Shown here piece by piece: positions 44,113 through 53,939 of a DNA stretch of 59,858 nt (positions are counted from its first letter, which is position 1; each line of letters begins with the position of its first letter). Where the stretch lies: IMG/VR virus record IMGVR_UViG_3300015371_000038, positions 1-59,858 of that record. One strand, 5' to 3'. A program made the position numbers and the translations under genes. Origin of the DNA: a virus. A model generated the notes under the pieces. It saw nothing but the letters and a program-made list of their open reading frames with translations, searched no databases and was not told the DNA's origin.

Positions 44113-44141
44113 GGGGCGGGGGTTCGGCTCTCCCCCGCCCC
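44113..44141 (+). terminator. GC-rich hairpin after the major tail gene
   Basis: GGGGCGGGGG (44113-44122) pairs with CCCCCGCCCC (44132-44141) around a 9-base loop. ATCATCCCTCTACTCCT follows without a U-run. As with the stem after the capsid gene, it would favour abundant tail-tube mRNA over the downstream genes. Confidence 0.55.
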
Positions 44142-44177
44142 ATCATCCCTCTACTCCTGTGATTAGGAGAAGGACCT

Positions 44178-44513
44178 TTGTCAGGTTACGTATTGAAGTC
44201 GATGACCGGAATAGATGGCGAGGTCACCCTGCCGTCTATCGGTGCGCAACTCGGGACATTCCAAAAATGGTCGCTCAAGCGGCGTGAAGACGGACCCACC
44301 AGTAAGGGGTTTGTTCTTCACGCCGTTTTTGCGTACCCGCCCAACGATCTCCTGTGGAACCAGGAGTCATTTACCAAGCGGATCGTTCTCACGATCAAAA
44401 ATCGCGAGAAGACCGTGTTCAAGCAGTACAGGGTTGAACCTTTCGAGGAAATGGTCTTGAAGGGACGCGCCCTCCAGTGCGAAGGAGTAGAACTGTGGCC
44501 CCTAGAGGAGTAG
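44178..44513 (+). CDS. Putative tail protein, 111 aa
   Basis: It starts with TTG (MSGYVLKSMTGIDGEVTLPS) after AGGAGAAGGACC. Beta-rich with a basic middle (FQKWSLKRREDGPTSKGF) and KRIVLTIKNREKTVFKQYRV. It lies between the major tail gene and the chaperone pair; function unknown. Confidence 0.66.
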   Translation: MSGYVLKSMTGIDGEVTLPSIGAQLGTFQKWSLKRREDGPTSKGFVLHAVFAYPPNDLLWNQESFTKRIVLTIKNREKTVFKQYRVEPFEEMVLKGRALQCEGVELWPLEE

Positions 44514-44860
44514 CAACCCACCCGTCCTCGCTCGATCCGACGTTCGCGGAGGTCGAGACGACTATCGGCGGTATCACCTACCGCCTCCGTGAACTGACCG
44601 CTGGCGAGTATGACGAATGTCTGACAATCTCCACGCGGGACGATGAAGAAGGCACCGTCGATATGGTGATGATGGCCAAGTTGATGTTGGTCAAGGGCCT
44701 GGTTGATCCGCCCCTCAAGGACCACCAGATCGCCAATCTGCCGTACAAGACGGTCCGCCAACTGCGCCAGGCCGTCACCAATCTGCACTGGGGCGATGAC
44801 CAAGCCGAGGTCCAGGCCGAGGCGGATGAGGACGAGGAGAAGGCAGCCCCAAACCCCTAA
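44495..44860 (+). CDS. Tail assembly chaperone, short (G-like) form, 121 aa
   Basis: It starts with GTG (VAPRGVATHPSSLDPTFAEV) after AAGGAG. The globular core TIGGITYRLRELTAGEYDEC and KGLVDPPLKDHQIANLPYKT is followed by an acidic end. It lies between the tail tube and tape measure genes and ends at a slippery site, the hallmark of lambda G-type chaperones that coat the tape measure before tube assembly. Confidence 0.85.
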   Translation: MAPRGVATHPSSLDPTFAEVETTIGGITYRLRELTAGEYDECLTISTRDDEEGTVDMVMMAKLMLVKGLVDPPLKDHQIANLPYKTVRQLRQAVTNLHWGDDQAEVQAEADEDEEKAAPNP

Positions 44861-45069
44861 CCCCCACGCAGCACCTGTTCGTGGAACTGGGGCGGATGTT
44901 CAACCAGCCGCCATGGGTGTTTGAGAACGCCCCATTCCACTGGTACAGACCGCTGCGGCAGTGGATCGCCTGGTATGCCGACCATCAGCGTGAGCAGGCT
45001 GCGGCGATCCGCCGTGGGGAAGACATTGGGTCCTGGGACACCGAACGCTTCACAGGTGAGTACACCTGA
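44495..45069 (+). CDS. Tail assembly chaperone, -1 frameshift (GT-like) form, 190 aa
   Basis: The first 120 codons are shared with the short form. At C CCA AAC (44848-44854) ribosomes can slip back one base. After the slip the frame reads PLTPTQHLFVELGRMFNQPP, then FENAPFHWYRPLRQWIAWYA and on to the TGA at 45067-45069. The downstream segment has no good start of its own; a GTG at 44881 lacks a ribosome-binding site. The extension is Trp-rich, as in other T-type extensions that bind the tail tube protein. Confidence 0.82.
44848..44854 (+). other. Programmed -1 frameshift site CCCAAAC
   Basis: A canonical X_XXY_YYZ heptamer read C CCA AAC in the zero frame, two codons before the short-form TAA at 44858. 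The -1 frame is open from here to 45069. A downstream stem may form from the GC-rich bases near 44880-44940, but none is outstanding. Confidence 0.82.
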
Positions 45070-45085
45070 GAGGAGGTGATGAGCC

Positions 45086-48000
45086 GTGCCGAATAGCACC
45101 GAGGTTGCTGGCATTCACGTCAGCATCAGCGCCGACATCGGGCGGCTCGACGCCTCCCTGGCGCGTGCTACCACGCTCCTCAACTCCTGGGCCAGTCGTG
45201 CCCGTTCCCGTCAGGTCACGGTCACCATCGAGGCCAAAAAGGGCAGTTCCTGGGACACCCTGGAGACCGACCTCCAGAACCTGGTCGGGCGGGTTGCCAA
45301 GAACAACAAGGTTCCCGTCGAACTCGATTTCTACGTTCCCGAAGCCCAAATCCACGGGCTCTACGCCAACCTGTACAAGACCATCCGGGAGCAGGTCGGC
45401 ACCCGCCAGGTCCCGATTGGGCTCAAGGCGGCAGTAGGCGTCACCTGGTACTGGGAGGGCGAGCCGCCTCCATCAGGGATGTCGGTTCCGGTCGGACCGA
45501 CGGGAGACGTGGGCGGCGGCGGCACCAAGCGGGGCACACGAGCACCGGGAGCCACGGGGGCTGCTGCCAAGGCTGAGCCGCCAGCCGAAACGGCTCCGGA
45601 TAAGGCGGCGACCCGTCGCCGCTCTGCCCCCAAGCAGGCTGAGCCCGCCCCGACACCCCGTGAGCCGACCAAGTCCCCTTCACGCCAGCGCGGGAACGTC
45701 GGCAGCCAGCCACCCGAGGAAACACGCGGCAACATCGCCCAAGCCGGTACTGGCACCCCGCTGACCGCTGCCCAGCGTCAGGCCGAGGCTCGGATCGCCG
45801 CCAATACGGCTGCCGCTGGAGTGGGCGCTGTCTGGGAGACCACCACTCGTCAGACCATCCAGCGCATGTCCAAGCGGCTGGAGGGCATGCGCGCCCTCCC
45901 GGCCCCAGCAGCCGCCACCGCGTACGAGCGCGAGATGCGGGCTCCCAAGCCCGGAGCCCGACCGGAGCCGACTGGCAACATCCGCTACACCACCCCCGAG
46001 GGTGGCCTGGTTCAACTGCTGCGCTCCGTCCGACCGGGCACCTTCGCCGGTATCCGTCCGGTTGAGGGCCGTGTTACGCAGAGCCGACGGCCTGATTACG
46101 ACGACCCACGCCGGGGCCTGGCCGACATGCGCAGCATGTCCTGGTTCAACCCAGAGGGTGGGTTCGATCCCGAGGTTCGCCGTCACAGCAAGGCCCTCTT
46201 CGATGAGGCCATGGCCAAGCGCGAGGACGAGGTCCTCAAGACCCTTGGCAACGTCATCGAGCAGCGTGAAGGAGAGACGGGCGAGGAATACAAGTCGCGG
46301 CTCATGCGCGACTGGACCTTCTCGTTCGCGGGTGGCCCACAACGCGCACGCAGTTCCAAGGCGGTCACCGGCATCGCCAAGGGCTTGCAGGCGCTGCCGA
46401 AGGAGGTCACTGACCTTGAACCGTTGCTGGAGAAGGGCGACTTCGGCAACTTCTTCGGGGACGTGGCCGGTATGGAGGGTGGCCAGCGAGGCGCTCTCCA
46501 GATGCGGGCCGAGGCCATGGGGCTCATCCGTGCGCGACGGGTCCTCCAGGCCGAGCAGGCCAAGGGTGTGGCGCTCACTGAGGGAGAACGCAAGGGAGCC
46601 CTGTCCAAGGGCACCCAGCGTGCCCGACGACTGCGCAGTGAGGGCGCGCTGCCGGAGCCGACCCGACCGGAAGAGGGCATCTACGTAGCCCTCAACTCCA
46701 TGATCGGGCAGGGCTACGCCAAGCAGTTCTTCGCTGAGCAGGACCTGCGCCAGGCGCAGGCCACCGAGCAGGGCAAGCAGACCCGGATGGAAGCCTACCG
46801 GGGCGAGGCTGCCGCAGCCTATGAGGAGGAATTCGGCCAGCCTGCCACCGCCAACCCGTCTGAGTTCCAGCAGTTCTGGGCGACCTACAAGCCCACCAAG
46901 CGGGCTGCCCTCAAGAAGGGCACCCGCACAGGTGCCAATGTCGCTCTGTCTGAGCGCAACGTCGCGACCCGTGACATCACGGCTCTGCTGGACGAGTTGC
47001 GCCAGCGCCAGGATGAGGGCGAAGAGGGCCTCGAAGATCAGATCGAGGCATACCAGGAACAGATAGCCGACATGATGGCGGGGGACATCACCAGCGCGAT
47101 CAAGGGTGATCGCCCGGTCCGTGCCCGTCCTTCGCAGGCCAGTCGGATCGCCCGCGCTGAGGGCCTGGTCTCAACCTCCAAGGCCAAGTTGGAGGGCCTC
47201 ACCGACCCATCCAAGCGGGGGTACTACAAGAGCCAACTCAAGCGCAATCAGGAGGTGCTGGCCGCTGCCCGCAGGGGCACCACTGCGGAACGTGGCCTGA
47301 CCGGCGAGCACAGGCGCGCCTCTGAGGAAATCAGGTCCAATATCGGCTTCTGCCAGTATTGCGGCGAGCCGTTCATCGGTAAGGAAACCGGGCACGCCGA
47401 CCACGCCATCCCCCGCGTTCGAGGCGGTGGCTCAGAGAACTTGGCGGCTGCGTGCGCAGCGTGCAACCAGGCCAAGGGCGATCAGGGCTTCCTGGAGTGG
47501 CTGGCCGATCCCACCAGGAAGCCGATGGCCCAGGTGGACCCGATAGCAGCCAGGGCTGCTCAGGCTGGCCGACCTGGTCGGTCGTGGGACAAACTGCTTG
47601 ATCTGGAAGGGCTCAAGGGCGACCGTCCGGGTGGGCCAAAGAAGGTTCCAGATGTCCGCGACATCGCAGAAACCCTGGGCCTTGGCCGTGGTGGGTTCAG
47701 CGGTGGTGGACGTACGGTCATGCCGCCTGGTTCTCGGACCAAGATGCTGGCGGCTGTCCGCAAATCCGAGGTCGAAAAGGTCTTCGCCCTCATCGGTGAC
47801 CGCTACATAGACCAGGCGGGCCGGGTCCTTACCCATATCCGCAAGACCATCGAACTGGAGACGGACCCGGAGCGCACCACCGCCAGCCACTTCGAGTTGT
47901 CCAAGAAGGGCGTACAGCAACTCAGAGATCAGGGAAGCCGAGTCATCGGGATAGCCCATGGTGGCGTTGGACATGGGCTGAACCTCTCCGGTTTGGATGC

Positions 48001-51000
48001 GGCGACGCTGCGATCCCTGTCCACCGTTGACAAAAACATCCTGTCGGGTGTCATCGACCCCTCCACCAAGGAGGGCATGCGTTTCTTCGGCGTAGGTGCT
48101 GGAGGCCGGACCGGACGCCGCGCCATGAACTACGCCAAGGGCAACATCAACGTGGCCCCGGTCACGGCTCAGGCTGCCATGCCGGTGGACTGGGATACGC
48201 TCACCCCCGAGGCACGCCAGTACGCCATCCAGCAGTTGCAGGCGACCGGCCAGGCGCTGCCGCCACAGGTGCAGCAGTGGGTCAACGCGCAGGCCGCGCA
48301 GGCCGCAGCGGCTCCGCCCATTGGCACGGGAGCATTCCACGCCTTTGCGCCACGCGCAGCACGGCCATCCCCACCCTTTGCGCCACGCGCAGCGGCGATA
48401 GCGGCAGCGGGTGGATTGCCGCCTGGCTCAGCACCTCCGCCTGCGCAGCCCCCGCGCGGCATCAATCGGCTCGCCAACCTGACGCGTGGAGCAACTGCCA
48501 TTCGGCAGGACCTCATCCGCATGGGTGTGCCGGATGAGGACCTCCGCAAGATTCAGGACCACTTCGTTGACCAAGACGAAGAGATGCTGGCCTTCGTCCG
48601 GGAACAGCAGAGCGAAGTCGCCAACCGACTCGCCTCGACCCCAGTTCGGGCGCTGTCTACCGCCATCGGTCAGTTCGTGGCTCAGCGGTTGGCCCGTGGT
48701 CCGGCTCAGGCTGCGGCCAGGCGCGTAACCGGCCTGGAGCGTCAGTTCAACATCGCCCGTGCCGCCGAGACGAAGTTCGGCCAGGAAGCAGCCCTGACCA
48801 GGCTCCAGGTCCAGCAGGAACGGCGTACAGGTATCTCCGCCAGAACCGGAGAGCCGCTGACTGCTGAGGACATGGAGGCGCGGCAACTGGAGTACCGCAC
48901 CCAGCGTGAGCGGTATGCCAGCGCGCGACAACGAAGACTGGCATTCCAGGAGAGGCTGCCCGAGGCGGTAAAGGGCGTCGCGCCATTGGCAGTCCAGTTG
49001 GGGAACCTGGCAGCCCTGGCCCCGGCCATCATCGGTGGCGGCCTGCTGTTCCAGGCAGGCATGCAGTTGGCGCAGGTCGGTCTGGAGCAACTCGGCAAGG
49101 TCACGGGCGAAGCAGCCGACCAACTGACCGGCTTCTCGGCTACCACCAAGCGTGTCACCGAAGCGTTGGCCGAAGCCGCCATGCCCACGGGCGGAGTGAG
49201 CGGGGCGGTAGCCCAAGGGGCAGCGGCGGCTGGTCTGAACCTCACGCCCGAGCAGAGGCAAATCCTCGAAGGGCGGACCGGGGCGTTGGTGGCCGGACAG
49301 CGTGCCATCGAGCAGCGCGATCTGCTGCGGACCATCGGCGGCGTTCGTCCGGGACAAGCACCGTTCGACCGGGCGCTCATTGATACGACGGGTGGCTTCT
49401 TGGGGACTCCCATCATGGGGACCCCCTCGCTGACTGAGACCCTCGGCAATGAACTGTCGCGGCTCGGAACCGATGCGCGGGACGCGGCAGCCCTGCGTGC
49501 GGACCCGCTCCGGCTGTTGCAGCCCTTCACCGGCCCGACCGCTGCTGATCGGTTCCTCCGGGCACCAGAGATTCAGGCTGAACAGGCCAGTTACCTCAAG
49601 TCCATCAATGACGAGATCAAGCAGGGTGGCGGGACAGCCCGGGTCGAGGTAGGCACCGCCCCCGGCCTCTTTGATCTGGGCCCAGGAGCGCAGCAGGCCG
49701 CTGTCCTGAGAAGCATGGGCGGCGGGGCGGCGGAGTTGGGTCAGGCGGTCAGCGAAGGGGCCGTCATCTTCAAGGACGCGGCTGGAAAGATCATCACCGA
49801 CTCCAAGCAACTGGAGCAGGTCATCCAGCAACTGGGCACAGGCTTCACGATGCCCAGCGCCCAGGAAGCCTTCGCTGGGATGCAAAAAGAAATCAACGTC
49901 GCGGTCATGGGCATCCAGCAGGGCTTCCAGAACGCGATAGAGCAGGATATTCCGGCCAACTTCTGGCGGTCGGTGGTCGGTAATCGACCGTTGGCATTCG
50001 GGACGGGCCTGATCGGACCCGGCTCCGCGCAAGCCGCCACCGCCTTTGGTGCGCAGGCTGGAGCCTTGCAACTGGGTCAGGAGCAGCGGTTCCTCCAGAA
50101 CCAGCAGACCGTATTGGCCATGCCTGGTGTGGATCAGGCTCAGGTGCAGCAACTCCAGGGCATCGGTGAGGAGATACGGAACGTTCAGGCCGACCTGTCC
50201 AGTCGGCAGGCGTTGCTGAATCTCCAGGCGTACAACCAGCAGTTGACGGTCGCTGAGCGCACCCTGTCCGACATCCGGGGCATCAATGACCAGACGTTGG
50301 CACAGGGTGCCAGCCAGGTCGGCCTGATGGAGCGCGAGAACCTGGAACTGGACCGCCAGAACACAGCCCTGAGCCGCCAAATCCAGGCTCGGGGCCTGCT
50401 GATGGCCCAGCGCAACATCAACTTCTCGCTGGCCGTGGCTGGCTTCTCGCTGGCCGGTGAGACAGGCGCGGAGCGCGCTGCTCGCCGTCGCCAGGCCGAG
50501 TTGGAGGCCCGCTTCGCTCAGCGCGACCTGAATGCCCAGAACCAAATCTTCCAGAACCAGGGTGTTCAGGTCGGCAATCAGATTCAGATCGTGGACCAGC
50601 AGAATCTGCGCGCTCTGAAAGACGCCATCTTCCAAGTTCGGCAGTTGAAGGCGGAGCGCGACTTCGAGCAGTACACCAAGGCCGCGACCGACTACCTCGG
50701 CTTCCTCCAGAACGAGGCGGGCTGGCTCCAGGCCCAGGTGGACGAGCAGATCAGCCGTGCCCAGCAGCAGCGCAACTTGGGCCAGCAGGTTACCCGTGAC
50801 ATCGCGCTCCAGACCGGCCAAATCCTGACTGGCGTCGCGGACCAGGTGGAAAAGACCTTCCGCAGCGCACGCATCGACTACCAGCGCTTCCTGGGCGACG
50901 TGTTCCCCAACGTGGCACTGCCGGACATTCCGAGCCTCTCCGGTCGGGAGGACGACGCCAACCCCAAGACGCGAGGAGGCGTTTATCAGGCCACTGGCTC

Positions 51001-51253
51001 GCTGGGCTCCTACAGCACGCCGACCACCATGACCTTCGGTGAGGCTGGCTCAGAGACAGTCGCCATTCTGCGCAACGCCCGCACCAAGACCATGAACTGG
51101 GGCGGAGGCGGCGGGCCGTCCTACTTCCAGTTCACGCTCAGCATGGGCCAGGTCACCGTGCGTGACGATGAAGACATCAACCGCATCGCCCGCGCGGTTG
51201 AGCAGGTAATGACCCAGAAGGCGGGCCTGCTGGGGATGATGCGTGACCGATGA
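45086..51253 (+). CDS. Tape measure protein, 2055 aa, with embedded HNH motif
   Basis: It starts with GTG 9 bases after AGGAGG; an ATG two bases after that site opens a five-codon frame only. The product begins MPNSTEVAGIHVSISADIGR and is helical, Ala/Gln-rich. A Pro/Ala-rich linker spans about 150-230. A hydrophobic stretch at about 1305-1330 (LAALAPAIIGGGLLFQAGMQ) and long Gln-rich coils lie in the last third. Residues 756-805 hold CQYCGEPF, HADHAIPRVRGGGSENLAAA and CAACNQAKGD, a full HNH-type zinc/ββα-metal motif that is unusual in this family. At about 1.5 angstroms per residue the tail would be near 300 nm long if all of the protein sets length. Confidence 0.9.
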   Translation: MPNSTEVAGIHVSISADIGRLDASLARATTLLNSWASRARSRQVTVTIEAKKGSSWDTLETDLQNLVGRVAKNNKVPVELDFYVPEAQIHGLYANLYKTIREQVGTRQVPIGLKAAVGVTWYWEGEPPPSGMSVPVGPTGDVGGGGTKRGTRAPGATGAAAKAEPPAETAPDKAATRRRSAPKQAEPAPTPREPTKSPSRQRGNVGSQPPEETRGNIAQAGTGTPLTAAQRQAEARIAANTAAAGVGAVWETTTRQTIQRMSKRLEGMRALPAPAAATAYEREMRAPKPGARPEPTGNIRYTTPEGGLVQLLRSVRPGTFAGIRPVEGRVTQSRRPDYDDPRRGLADMRSMSWFNPEGGFDPEVRRHSKALFDEAMAKREDEVLKTLGNVIEQREGETGEEYKSRLMRDWTFSFAGGPQRARSSKAVTGIAKGLQALPKEVTDLEPLLEKGDFGNFFGDVAGMEGGQRGALQMRAEAMGLIRARRVLQAEQAKGVALTEGERKGALSKGTQRARRLRSEGALPEPTRPEEGIYVALNSMIGQGYAKQFFAEQDLRQAQATEQGKQTRMEAYRGEAAAAYEEEFGQPATANPSEFQQFWATYKPTKRAALKKGTRTGANVALSERNVATRDITALLDELRQRQDEGEEGLEDQIEAYQEQIADMMAGDITSAIKGDRPVRARPSQASRIARAEGLVSTSKAKLEGLTDPSKRGYYKSQLKRNQEVLAAARRGTTAERGLTGEHRRASEEIRSNIGFCQYCGEPFIGKETGHADHAIPRVRGGGSENLAAACAACNQAKGDQGFLEWLADPTRKPMAQVDPIAARAAQAGRPGRSWDKLLDLEGLKGDRPGGPKKVPDVRDIAETLGLGRGGFSGGGRTVMPPGSRTKMLAAVRKSEVEKVFALIGDRYIDQAGRVLTHIRKTIELETDPERTTASHFELSKKGVQQLRDQGSRVIGIAHGGVGHGLNLSGLDAATLRSLSTVDKNILSGVIDPSTKEGMRFFGVGAGGRTGRRAMNYAKGNINVAPVTAQAAMPVDWDTLTPEARQYAIQQLQATGQALPPQVQQWVNAQAAQAAAAPPIGTGAFHAFAPRAARPSPPFAPRAAAIAAAGGLPPGSAPPPAQPPRGINRLANLTRGATAIRQDLIRMGVPDEDLRKIQDHFVDQDEEMLAFVREQQSEVANRLASTPVRALSTAIGQFVAQRLARGPAQAAARRVTGLERQFNIARAAETKFGQEAALTRLQVQQERRTGISARTGEPLTAEDMEARQLEYRTQRERYASARQRRLAFQERLPEAVKGVAPLAVQLGNLAALAPAIIGGGLLFQAGMQLAQVGLEQLGKVTGEAADQLTGFSATTKRVTEALAEAAMPTGGVSGAVAQGAAAAGLNLTPEQRQILEGRTGALVAGQRAIEQRDLLRTIGGVRPGQAPFDRALIDTTGGFLGTPIMGTPSLTETLGNELSRLGTDARDAAALRADPLRLLQPFTGPTAADRFLRAPEIQAEQASYLKSINDEIKQGGGTARVEVGTAPGLFDLGPGAQQAAVLRSMGGGAAELGQAVSEGAVIFKDAAGKIITDSKQLEQVIQQLGTGFTMPSAQEAFAGMQKEINVAVMGIQQGFQNAIEQDIPANFWRSVVGNRPLAFGTGLIGPGSAQAATAFGAQAGALQLGQEQRFLQNQQTVLAMPGVDQAQVQQLQGIGEEIRNVQADLSSRQALLNLQAYNQQLTVAERTLSDIRGINDQTLAQGASQVGLMERENLELDRQNTALSRQIQARGLLMAQRNINFSLAVAGFSLAGETGAERAARRRQAELEARFAQRDLNAQNQIFQNQGVQVGNQIQIVDQQNLRALKDAIFQVRQLKAERDFEQYTKAATDYLGFLQNEAGWLQAQVDEQISRAQQQRNLGQQVTRDIALQTGQILTGVADQVEKTFRSARIDYQRFLGDVFPNVALPDIPSLSGREDDANPKTRGGVYQATGSLGSYSTPTTMTFGEAGSETVAILRNARTKTMNWGGGGGPSYFQFTLSMGQVTVRDDEDINRIARAVEQVMTQKAGLLGMMRDR

Positions 51254-53939
51254 AGTCACTGTTGAAATCCGATATGACGGGGATGACATCACCCCGTACG
51301 TCATGTTCTCGGAGGCCCGCTTCACCAGTCGAGCGAATGGGCAGACAGGTGAGTGCTCCATCCCGCTGCGCGATGCCTTCCAGGTGCTCCAGTTCGTACC
51401 GGGCCGGACCCTGGAGTTGTACCTCAACGGCAGCCGTGAGTGGGATGGGTTCCTCACCAACCACAAGTACGCCTTCTTCTTCGAGGGGCACACCGCCAAC
51501 TGCTACCCCTGTACCCACCTCACCCCTCGCAAACTGATCCTGGAGGGCCTGGACCGCAACGTCTATCTCCAGAACCGGACCCTGTTTGACCCAGGTGACC
51601 CGACTGGGGAGTCAGACCGCATCTTCCCGGCAGGCACCACCGACGAAGAGGTCATCACCACCGTGCTGGATCAGTACGGGACCACCTTCACGGGCATCAA
51701 CTACACCACCAAGGTCGAGACTGTCGCCTCGCCCGACTCGTTCCAGGAATTTGACGTGCCCGTTCAGGCGGTCCCGGTGCAAGACATGCTGTGGGTGGTA
51801 CAGCGTGGCACTGGGGCCGTCTTTTACATTGATCCGGACCGCTTCCTGGTCTACACCGACGTAAACACCGAGAACGCCGCCTACCGCATCTCCGACCACC
51901 CGACCGGGGCCGAGGTCGGCTGTCGGGATATGACCGTCCTCAAGGACGGCAGCGAACTGGTGAATGACGCCATCATCTGGGGCGCGGGGATGGGCAGCCC
52001 TGAGATGGTCTACGCCCGTGTCCAGGATTCAGCCTCGATCACTGCCCACGGACGTTGGCAGTACACCGGCAACAACTTCCGCAGCAACATCTGGAAGCAG
52101 GAGTCGGCCAACCGCATCGCCAACACCATCATCTACGGCTCGCCCTCGAACAAGCGCGGCCACAAGGACGACCGAGTGACTGTGCTGTGCACCGTCTTCA
52201 AGCCGGGGCTGCGAGTGGCCGACAAGGTGCTGGTCAGCAGCGATGTCCACAACTACAGCGACGTGGTCCCGATTCGGGAAATGACCATCACCTTCCCGAC
52301 CCAGACCCACGCCAAGTACGAACTGCGCCTGAGCCACGAGATCGACCCACCATGGATGACGTTCGATCCGTTCATTCCGGGCGAGGACGACCAGGGGCCG
52401 GAGTGCCCGAACTACGACTGCAACGTCTTCGTTCACGACTACGATCCCAATATCGTTATCGGGGGCGGCTCGAATCAGCCCACCCCGCCGACCGGGTTGA
52501 AGGGACCGCACCGCACTTACATCGGTGATCGGCAGTGGTTTGTCTCGGTTGAGGCAGGGCTCAACCTGTGGAACTGGGTCGATGACGTGCCTGGTGGGGC
52601 GGCGGGCCGCTATGGCGAGAGCACCCGCGCCGAGAAGGTGACCACCATCCCAGGTGCGACTTCCAACATCTCGACCGGCTACGAGGTCTGGTATCTCGAC
52701 TCCAACCAGTACAGCGGGATCGTCGGCCCGTTCATCCCCAGCCGCATCATCCACTCGGGGCCGATTGCCTGGAGTTGGTTCAACGACTACCGCCTGTATC
52801 GGGCTCCAGTCACCAATACCGTCGCTCCAGGGTTCGGCTTCTACCTGCGTATCACCGGGTCGGTGACGCTGACCGGCACGGAGGGTGGGCGACTGTGGGC
52901 CGGTGTCAGCCGTCCGGTGGATACGCCGGTCGAGCAGCACAAGGTCACCCTGAGCCGCCTACATGGCCCAGGACAGCGTGAAGACGACTATTTCGTCCTA
53001 CGCTCCGTCCACCCCATTGGAGACGGTGCGCTGGCGTCTGGTGAGACGGTAGGGGTGGATGTAACGCTGTCCTCGATCCAGGAGGGCGAGTATTTCTACC
53101 TGTCGCTGGATATTGACGAGCAGAACTTCGACCGCCCGATTGCCAATGAGGTCCGGGCGGTAGCCAGTCTGACGCTCACCTACCACCCCATGAAGCCCGC
53201 AGGCTTCTGGGTGCCAAGGGCAACGCCGGAGATGCCGTGCTGGGAGGTTCCCATCTGTGGGCGGGCGTGTGCGACGGCCTTCCACTACTTCGGCACCGAG
53301 TACCGCCTGCCAATTGCCTACATCGTGGGCAGCACCAAGGTCACCATCGACGGCATCAACCAGGTGCTGGGCGAGGACTACAACGAGACCGATCCGATGG
53401 CGGGCATCATCGACCTGACCACGGAGACGGATAGCGAGGTGTACGTCTGCTGGGATGGGATCGGAATTCCGGCCCTCAGCCCACTGCCAGACACCTCCAC
53501 GGCTCTGTTCATCCGCCCGGTCAGTGGACCCATCTCGGGTTCTTTCGGCGCACAGGACAGCGGGTGGCCGTCAGCGGTCTGGCACGGGACGTATTACCCC
53601 CACTTCCACAACGGGGTGGATTTCAGCGTGGTCGAGGGAACGCCGGTCTATGCCGCTGCCTCCGGCCAGGTGGTGTGGGAGTCCCAGTTCGCGGGTGGCG
53701 ACATGATCCACATCTATCACTCCAATGGCATGCGCACCACCTACGCCCACCTGTCGAGTCGGCTGGTGGCGAATGGGTCGAGCGTGACACAGGGCGACCT
53801 GATCGCCCTGTCAGGAGCCACAGGTGATGTGACCGGGCCGCATCTGCACTGGGGCCTGGTCTACGCTGGCTCGCCGGAAGACCCGCTGCCGTACACCGTA
53901 TCCACTTCAATCGTCCCGATCCCGAGGACTGCCGCCTAA
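51243..53939 (+). CDS. Tail hub protein with C-terminal M23 peptidase
   Basis: 898 residues starting MTDEVTVEIRYDGDDITPYV. The N-terminal 370 residues resemble a distal tail/hub protein and are paralogous to the next gene: IRYDGDDITPYVMFSEARF aligns with IEYDGTDITDHVLYSSARF. A beta-rich middle precedes a C-terminal lysostaphin-type domain from about residue 765: HNGVDFSV, GTPVYAAASGQVVW, YAHLSSRL and GPHLHWGLV. These supply the zinc His/Asp and catalytic His residues. It should cut peptidoglycan cross-links during DNA entry. Confidence 0.88.
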   Translation: MTDEVTVEIRYDGDDITPYVMFSEARFTSRANGQTGECSIPLRDAFQVLQFVPGRTLELYLNGSREWDGFLTNHKYAFFFEGHTANCYPCTHLTPRKLILEGLDRNVYLQNRTLFDPGDPTGESDRIFPAGTTDEEVITTVLDQYGTTFTGINYTTKVETVASPDSFQEFDVPVQAVPVQDMLWVVQRGTGAVFYIDPDRFLVYTDVNTENAAYRISDHPTGAEVGCRDMTVLKDGSELVNDAIIWGAGMGSPEMVYARVQDSASITAHGRWQYTGNNFRSNIWKQESANRIANTIIYGSPSNKRGHKDDRVTVLCTVFKPGLRVADKVLVSSDVHNYSDVVPIREMTITFPTQTHAKYELRLSHEIDPPWMTFDPFIPGEDDQGPECPNYDCNVFVHDYDPNIVIGGGSNQPTPPTGLKGPHRTYIGDRQWFVSVEAGLNLWNWVDDVPGGAAGRYGESTRAEKVTTIPGATSNISTGYEVWYLDSNQYSGIVGPFIPSRIIHSGPIAWSWFNDYRLYRAPVTNTVAPGFGFYLRITGSVTLTGTEGGRLWAGVSRPVDTPVEQHKVTLSRLHGPGQREDDYFVLRSVHPIGDGALASGETVGVDVTLSSIQEGEYFYLSLDIDEQNFDRPIANEVRAVASLTLTYHPMKPAGFWVPRATPEMPCWEVPICGRACATAFHYFGTEYRLPIAYIVGSTKVTIDGINQVLGEDYNETDPMAGIIDLTTETDSEVYVCWDGIGIPALSPLPDTSTALFIRPVSGPISGSFGAQDSGWPSAVWHGTYYPHFHNGVDFSVVEGTPVYAAASGQVVWESQFAGGDMIHIYHSNGMRTTYAHLSSRLVANGSSVTQGDLIALSGATGDVTGPHLHWGLVYAGSPEDPLPYTVSTSIVPIPRTAA

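Noticed and set aside
48428-50821. 797-codon open frame on the minus strand inside the tape measure gene
   Set aside because: It lies wholly inside a well supported gene in high-GC DNA, has no family features and no ribosome-binding context. Long antisense frames are expected at this base composition.
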